Source: Bacillus sp. Marseille-Q1617 (lineage in GTDB: Bacteria > Bacillota > Bacilli > Bacillales > Bacillaceae_B). From it: a DNA stretch of 64,000 nucleotides. The stretch is taken from contig NZ_CAHJXM010000001.1 of assembly GCF_903645295.1 (NCBI RefSeq), forward strand, positions 2,047,501 to 2,111,500, read 5' to 3'. Positions 60,238 to 64,000 of the stretch are shown here, one piece after another (positions within the stretch are counted from its first letter, which is position 1; the number at the start of each line of letters is the position of its first letter). The notes beneath the pieces were generated by a model. It ran no database searches and was not told the origin of the DNA. It worked only from the letters and a program-made list of their open reading frames with translations. Made by a program: the position numbers and the translations under genes.

Positions 60238-61488
60238 ATGAAAAAGAAAATTTCATTAGTAATGTATCTTTGTTTATATTTCATATTTATTTTCGCTTTA
60301 GTATATAAACCTCCCAATAAAAGCCTGTTTTTATTTTTTTTCATTTTCCTCTCCCTTCTTATCGTTTTACTCTTGGTTTTAATGCATCTAGTATCCTCCA
60401 CAAATAAACCACGCCTCTTTCATGAAGAAGACAGTCCCTATAAAAGATTAATAGACAACCATCCTGATGGCATCCTTATTCATGAAAAAGGAACAATTAT
60501 ATATGTCAATCCTGTTGCTTTAAGCTACGTAGGGTATGAAGAGAAAGAGGTGCTGGGTAAAACTCTTCTGGATTTCACACCTGCTTCCTCACACCACAAA
60601 ATACTTAGAAGAGAAAAAGAGATTTACTCATCCAGTCAAGAAATCATGTATGAATTAACAGAATATGAACTTACTACAAAAAAAGGAGAGCCTTTTTTTG
60701 TAGAATCCAAAGCAATATCATGTAAATTTGACGGAAAACGCTGTGTTCAGCTTGTACTAAGGGATATAAATAGGAGGAAAAAACAAGAAGAATATATGAG
60801 AGCTTCTGATAGACTGGCTGCAGCAGGTCAAATGGCTGCGGGTATAGCCCATGAAATAAGAAACCCGCTGACAAGTATTAGGGGGTTTGTCCAGATGCTT
60901 CGGGAGTCTCCTAAAAGCAGCCACTTTTATGAAGTGATCTTAAATGAAATCGACCGGATCAATCAGGTAACAAATGACTTTTTAGTTCTAGCAAAACCTC
61001 ATGGGAAGAATTTAATCACCCACAACATCAATGAACTGATAAAGGAGGTAATTCATCTGATGCAGCCCGAGGCTGCAGCTAACAATGTGAAATGTGACCT
61101 TTCAGTTAGTGAACAAGACGGTTTTATATTATGTGATAAGAATGAATTAAAGCAGGTATTCATAAACCTTATCAAAAACGCTATCGAGGCTATGCCGGCA
61201 GGTGGCCTTATAACCATAAATGTTTCGAAATATCAACATACACTTACAGTGATGGTTAAAGATACCGGCATCGGAATTCCTAAAGACATATTAGCGTACA
61301 TTGGCCAGCCGTTCTATACATTAAAAGAAAAAGGGACCGGCCTTGGCATCATGACCACGATGAAAATAATAGATGATCATAAAGGAAATTTCAAAATCGA
61401 TAGTATTGAGAATAGCGGAACCACGATCACCGTTACTTTCCCTTCGGCCCATCATCCCGGGTTCGGCCGTCTCTCTGGCAGCGGGTAA
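60238..61488 (+). CDS. PAS-domain sensor histidine kinase of the sporulation-kinase type
   Basis: 416 residues: two membrane helices (about 7-23 and 29-52) with a very short loop between, a PAS domain (about 65-180), the phosphoacceptor His205 in GIAHEIRNPLTSIRGFVQML, and an ATPase domain with the N, G1 and G2 boxes (NLIKNAIEAM, DTGIGIP, GTGLGI). The H-box and lack of a neighbouring response regulator match orphan Spo0F-directed kinases such as KinA-KinE. Direct evidence for a target is absent. ATG 60238 follows GAAAGG. A terminator follows 120 bases later. Confidence 0.85.
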   Translation: MKKKISLVMYLCLYFIFIFALVYKPPNKSLFLFFFIFLSLLIVLLLVLMHLVSSTNKPRLFHEEDSPYKRLIDNHPDGILIHEKGTIIYVNPVALSYVGYEEKEVLGKTLLDFTPASSHHKILRREKEIYSSSQEIMYELTEYELTTKKGEPFFVESKAISCKFDGKRCVQLVLRDINRRKKQEEYMRASDRLAAAGQMAAGIAHEIRNPLTSIRGFVQMLRESPKSSHFYEVILNEIDRINQVTNDFLVLAKPHGKNLITHNINELIKEVIHLMQPEAAANNVKCDLSVSEQDGFILCDKNELKQVFINLIKNAIEAMPAGGLITINVSKYQHTLTVMVKDTGIGIPKDILAYIGQPFYTLKEKGTGLGIMTTMKIIDDHKGNFKIDSIENSGTTITVTFPSAHHPGFGRLSGSG

Positions 61489-61606
61489 ATCGAGCCTAGA
61501 GAAAAAACCCGCCAACACTCGGTCTAAGGGGCTCCGTTTAGGGAGGGAAAACCTTAGATCACAGGCAAATTAGCAGCAGAAATAGTATGTAAATAACACC
61601 AGTAAG

Positions 61607-61636
61607 AAACCCCGGAGCTAATGACTCCGGGTTTTT
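61607..61636 (+). terminator. intrinsic terminator after the orphan kinase
   Basis: AAACCCCGGAG pairs with CTCCGGGTTT, followed by TTTAT. Confidence 0.9.
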
Positions 61637-61716
61637 ATGTCTATATTAACTTCTTGTTCCGTTGTACTCCTTTCAGAAACCTCAATATCTCTCAAGTGGT
61701 CTGCCTTAATATTTAT

Positions 61717-62388
61717 TTAAATAAATCTCTGTAAATATTGGCCCAATATTTTGTTCATCACTCTGGGGGTGTTTTCTAAGTAAACATTAATTTGTTCACT
61801 GTTTGATTCGAATTTATCAGAGTTTCTTTCATCTGTTGGAAAATCAGATATTCCTTTTATAATGATACATTCAATATCATTCTTCTTACATATATAAGCA
61901 ATGGCACCCGCTTCTGTATCGGCTATTGTTATTTCGTTTTCTTTAAGTTCTAAATAGTCCTTCCACATAACGACTGCTTTATCGGCAGTGGCAATGGTTC
62001 CGGTATTAAAATCATTTCCATATATTGATAGATCAATATCGACTATGAAGGATTGCTTAATAAGAGGCTCGATTTCTTTTACTGTGCAATAATATTGTAC
62101 AGCTTTATCGGGTACAAAAATATCCAAATTACTAAACTTATCATCTATTCCTGCACAGGTTCCAGCAACGATTACTTTCGTTAAATTAAATGTAGAAATC
62201 ATATACTGATTACCACCAACACCATTTACTTTTCTTACACCGGTACTATAAAAAATAAGTTCGGTATCATTCATAGTTCTTATGAAATACTCGCCATAAG
62301 GATAACCGAAACGATCATTATCACTTATGCCAAAATATTCCAATGCCGCTTCATATTCCCACTTCGTTGCTATACTTATTCCTATCAT
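61717..62388 (-). CDS. nucleoside phosphorylase/MTA-SAH nucleosidase-like protein
   Basis: About 223 residues of the PNP/UDP phosphorylase fold. Visible blocks are YSTGVRKVNGVGG, VIVAGTCAGID, IADTEAGAIAYIC (the Glu that holds the ribose) and IIIKGISDFP (the catalytic Asp). Sequence is far from the normal MTA/SAH nucleosidase Pfs, so the base and reaction are uncertain. The start is ATG 62388 behind AGGGTGAT. It stands alone in an AT-rich stretch. Confidence 0.7.
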   Translation of the reverse strand: MIGISIATKWEYEAALEYFGISDNDRFGYPYGEYFIRTMNDTELIFYSTGVRKVNGVGGNQYMISTFNLTKVIVAGTCAGIDDKFSNLDIFVPDKAVQYYCTVKEIEPLIKQSFIVDIDLSIYGNDFNTGTIATADKAVVMWKDYLELKENEITIADTEAGAIAYICKKNDIECIIIKGISDFPTDERNSDKFESNSEQINVYLENTPRVMNKILGQYLQRFI

Positions 62389-62727
62389 CGACTTATCACC
62401 CTGCAAAAATAATTTGTCACAATTGAAATTGAATGTCTATACGGACTGAATTTCATTTTTATCACTAACCTTCTTTACTCTCTCCTTCAACAATTCGTTA
62501 ATGTTATGTATACATCTTTCTTACTAACCTGAAATGCAATGTAATTCCATTATTTACAATTTTATCACACAATTCCTTACAAAAGACTCATCTCTTCAAG
62601 AACAGGTTTTGAATTGATAAGTCATTTAGCACCCAGTTGTACATTAATGATTGTAATCCAGATTATAAAGCTGCTATTACAGGTGCTAATTCACCAGAAG
62701 ACCGTATGACAACATGGTTATAACAAC
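62389..62727. other. AT-rich intergenic stretch, possible gene remnant
   Basis: No complete gene is seen. On the plus strand about 62620-62724 reads 35 open codons (LYINDCNPDYKAAI, TGANSPEDRM, TTWL then stop) with protein-like composition but no start codon or ribosome site, perhaps a leftover of a lost gene. I do not recognise it. Confidence 0.3.
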
Positions 62728-62770
62728 AAATAAAGCAGGTCTAATTCATATGCGAATTAGCCTGCTATTT
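62728..62770. terminator. hairpin after the intergenic remnant
   Basis: AAATAAAGCAGGTCTAATTC pairs with GCGAATTAGCCTGCTATTT with few mismatches. Confidence 0.75.
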
Positions 62771-62838
62771 ATAATGCTATATGTCATTTTCTCTACCGAA
62801 ACGAAACCCCTTGCACTCGGTCGATGGGGATATATTCA

Positions 62839-63126
62839 TTAATCTTGAGCAATATGTTCTTTGCAATACTTCAGGAGCAAAGCTTCTTCATCCTCTTCCA
62901 ATTCAAAGTCAAGAATCGATTCTGTATTTCTTTCAATGATTTGGTGCTGTGCAATTCGAGGCACATCATCGTCATGAACAAAAATTGCTTTAATGTATAA
63001 GCCGTTCTCTGAATATAGTTCATCATCTTCTGGTACTTCGATCGAAAGCATCACCTCGTAACGCTTTCCGCTTAAAATACCAGTAGGATCTTTAAGTTCT
63101 TCCATTGTATGATCAGTAATAATCAT
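62839..63126 (-). CDS. small acidic protein, DUF6509-like
   Basis: 95 residues, strongly acidic, starting MIITDHTMEELKDPTGILSGKRYEVML and with VPEDDELYSENGLYIKAIF in the middle. The pattern resembles small Bacillus proteins labelled DUF6509; this was not checked. It ends at a bidirectional-looking hairpin. Confidence 0.6.
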   Translation of the reverse strand: MIITDHTMEELKDPTGILSGKRYEVMLSIEVPEDDELYSENGLYIKAIFVHDDDVPRIAQHQIIERNTESILDFELEEDEEALLLKYCKEHIAQD

Positions 63127-63277
63127 TTAAAAGATAACTTCCTTTCACTTTACATATCTCTCCATTATACACAGGTTCTTTAAAAATGAAAACCTGTATA
63201 CTCAATGCATGCGTTAAGATGGGATTCTGGCCTATCCTTCGTTATAATGATAACGATAGAGTATTGAAGGAGAGACT

Positions 63278-63580
63278 ATGAATATGAATAATAAAGAGAT
63301 TGAAGAAAAAATCATTTCTAATTATCAAAAAGATGAAAACATGATGATTCTCGTTTTTGCACAATGGTGTGTAAATAATGACCTAGACCCCGTTGAAATC
63401 TATAAAAAAGCTTATCCGCATCAGTCTGCAAATCCCGCTCTGCAGCAAGGAGTCGAGTTGACTGTGCCCAAGGAAGAATCAGAAGAGATCCCCGACTCCA
63501 CCTTGCTCGGGGTACTTTCTTTATTCGGTAATACAGACCTTGCCATTGTGGTATCGGAAGAAATAAACAACAGAAAATGA
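63278..63580 (+). CDS. conserved short protein of unknown function
   Basis: 100 residues, with IISNYQKDENMMILVFAQWC and NNDLDPVEIYKKAYP in the N-terminal half and an acidic C-terminal half. ATG 63278 follows GAAGGAGAG; a second ATG two codons later is possible. No catalytic motif or signal peptide is seen. The terminator after it is shared with the next gene. Confidence 0.65.
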   Translation: MNMNNKEIEEKIISNYQKDENMMILVFAQWCVNNDLDPVEIYKKAYPHQSANPALQQGVELTVPKEESEEIPDSTLLGVLSLFGNTDLAIVVSEEINNRK

Positions 63581-63591
63581 TGACTCGTTCA

Positions 63592-63623
63592 AAAGAACCT
63601 CGGGTATATACCCGAGGTTCTTT
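63592..63623. terminator. terminator between the two convergent genes at the right edge
   Basis: AAAGAACCTCGGG pairs perfectly with CCCGAGGTTCTTT over a TATATA loop. Confidence 0.93.
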
Positions 63624-63627
63624 CCAT

Positions 63628-63987
63628 TTATTTTCCTTCTTTTATTTCTTCTATCATCTCAAAGAGAAAGCCGCAAATGATTTCAATAGCGCCAATAAGA
63701 GACATACCTTCGTTATATAAAGGAAGGTCATTGATGGATATATTCACATCCCACAAACCATCATCGCCATTGAAAAGCAGCTCATACCTTTTTTCTCCTT
63801 GGAGTGTACGCTCCAAATACATCTCTATTTCACCGCGATATTTCTTTTGCAGTTTCAAGCCGAACATTGCCTCAAAATTACCGAACACATCATCCAGCTC
63901 TATCGACAAACCGTCAATATTCATTTTATCAAACCAATCTGCCTCAAGGAAAATGTATTGATTTCTATTAAGTTTCAAATAGTCCAA
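63628..63987 (-). CDS. acidic protein of unknown function, possibly cut by the window edge
   Basis: 119 residues from a TTG at 63987 that follows AGAGGA. The frame stays open to the edge, so a longer protein is possible. It is acidic with aromatic residues (FLEADWFDKM, FNGDDGLWDVN) and no known motif. I do not recognise it. Confidence 0.5.
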   Translation of the reverse strand: MDYLKLNRNQYIFLEADWFDKMNIDGLSIELDDVFGNFEAMFGLKLQKKYRGEIEMYLERTLQGEKRYELLFNGDDGLWDVNISINDLPLYNEGMSLIGAIEIICGFLFEMIEEIKEGK

Positions 63988-64000
63988 AGAATCCTCTAGA

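Overview
The window looks like chromosomal DNA of a spore-forming, low-GC Gram-positive bacterium of the Bacillaceae. It carries four small spore proteins (SspP, SspO, SspN, Tlp), a DesK/DesR pair, an AlsT-type carrier and the dpp-ykf murein-peptide operon. Gene order around aconitase and ParE/ParC (sspOP, acnA, yneN, sspN, tlp, yneP, yneQ, yneR, plsY, yneT, parE, parC, alsT) matches the Bacillus subtilis citB-parEC region with insertions. The species cannot be fixed from the sequence alone. No rRNA, tRNA, CRISPR array, prophage or intact insertion sequence was seen.

Layout. 1-336: C-terminus of selenocysteine synthase SelA. 399-7600: spore proteins, aconitase with a CcpC-like promoter, a thioredoxin-like lipid-facing protein and small yne genes. 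7650-14800: CapA-like phosphatase, plsY, two tandem structured repeats, a purine-type permease, a quaternary-amine ABC importer and yneT. 14969-21101: LexA-boxed parE-parC and alsT. 21200-26380: an accessory stretch holding a secreted protein, a staygreen homologue, a PH-domain membrane protein, a free-standing LAGLIDADG endonuclease, two csbD copies with sigma-B-like promoters, a DUF3231 protein and a decayed beta-lactamase fragment.

26400-36726 is one long minus-strand unit, dppABCDE-ykfABCD, driven from a promoter overlapped by CodY-like boxes. It imports and breaks down murein and other peptides, and its last gene is a class A beta-lactamase-fold protein with no signal peptide. 37002-39155 is xpt-pbuX behind a guanine riboswitch. 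39212-40342 is a rhodanese/metallo-beta-lactamase fusion for persulfide handling.

40542-48553 is a SAM-riboswitch-controlled sulfate assimilation operon: yezD, cysH, cysP, sat, cysC, a ferredoxin-type sulfite reductase, a DUF3906 gene and the siroheme genes sumT-sirB-sirC. It makes both the pathway and its siroheme cofactor. 48674-50056 is the cystine carrier tcyP. 50198-57717 is a TPP-riboswitch-controlled thiamin operon (tenA, ykoE, ykoD, ykoC, tenI, thiO, thiS, thiG, thiF) that pairs salvage and uptake with thiazole synthesis.

57841-64000 holds desR-desK without a desaturase, a small ribbon-helix-helix-like protein, an orphan PAS histidine kinase, a nucleosidase-like protein and short conserved proteins of unknown role. 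The observations judged most worth following up are the csbD/beta-lactamase duplication with a decayed copy, the beta-lactamase-fold gene coupled to murein peptide recycling, the covarying tandem repeats at 9743-9991, and the staygreen homologue.
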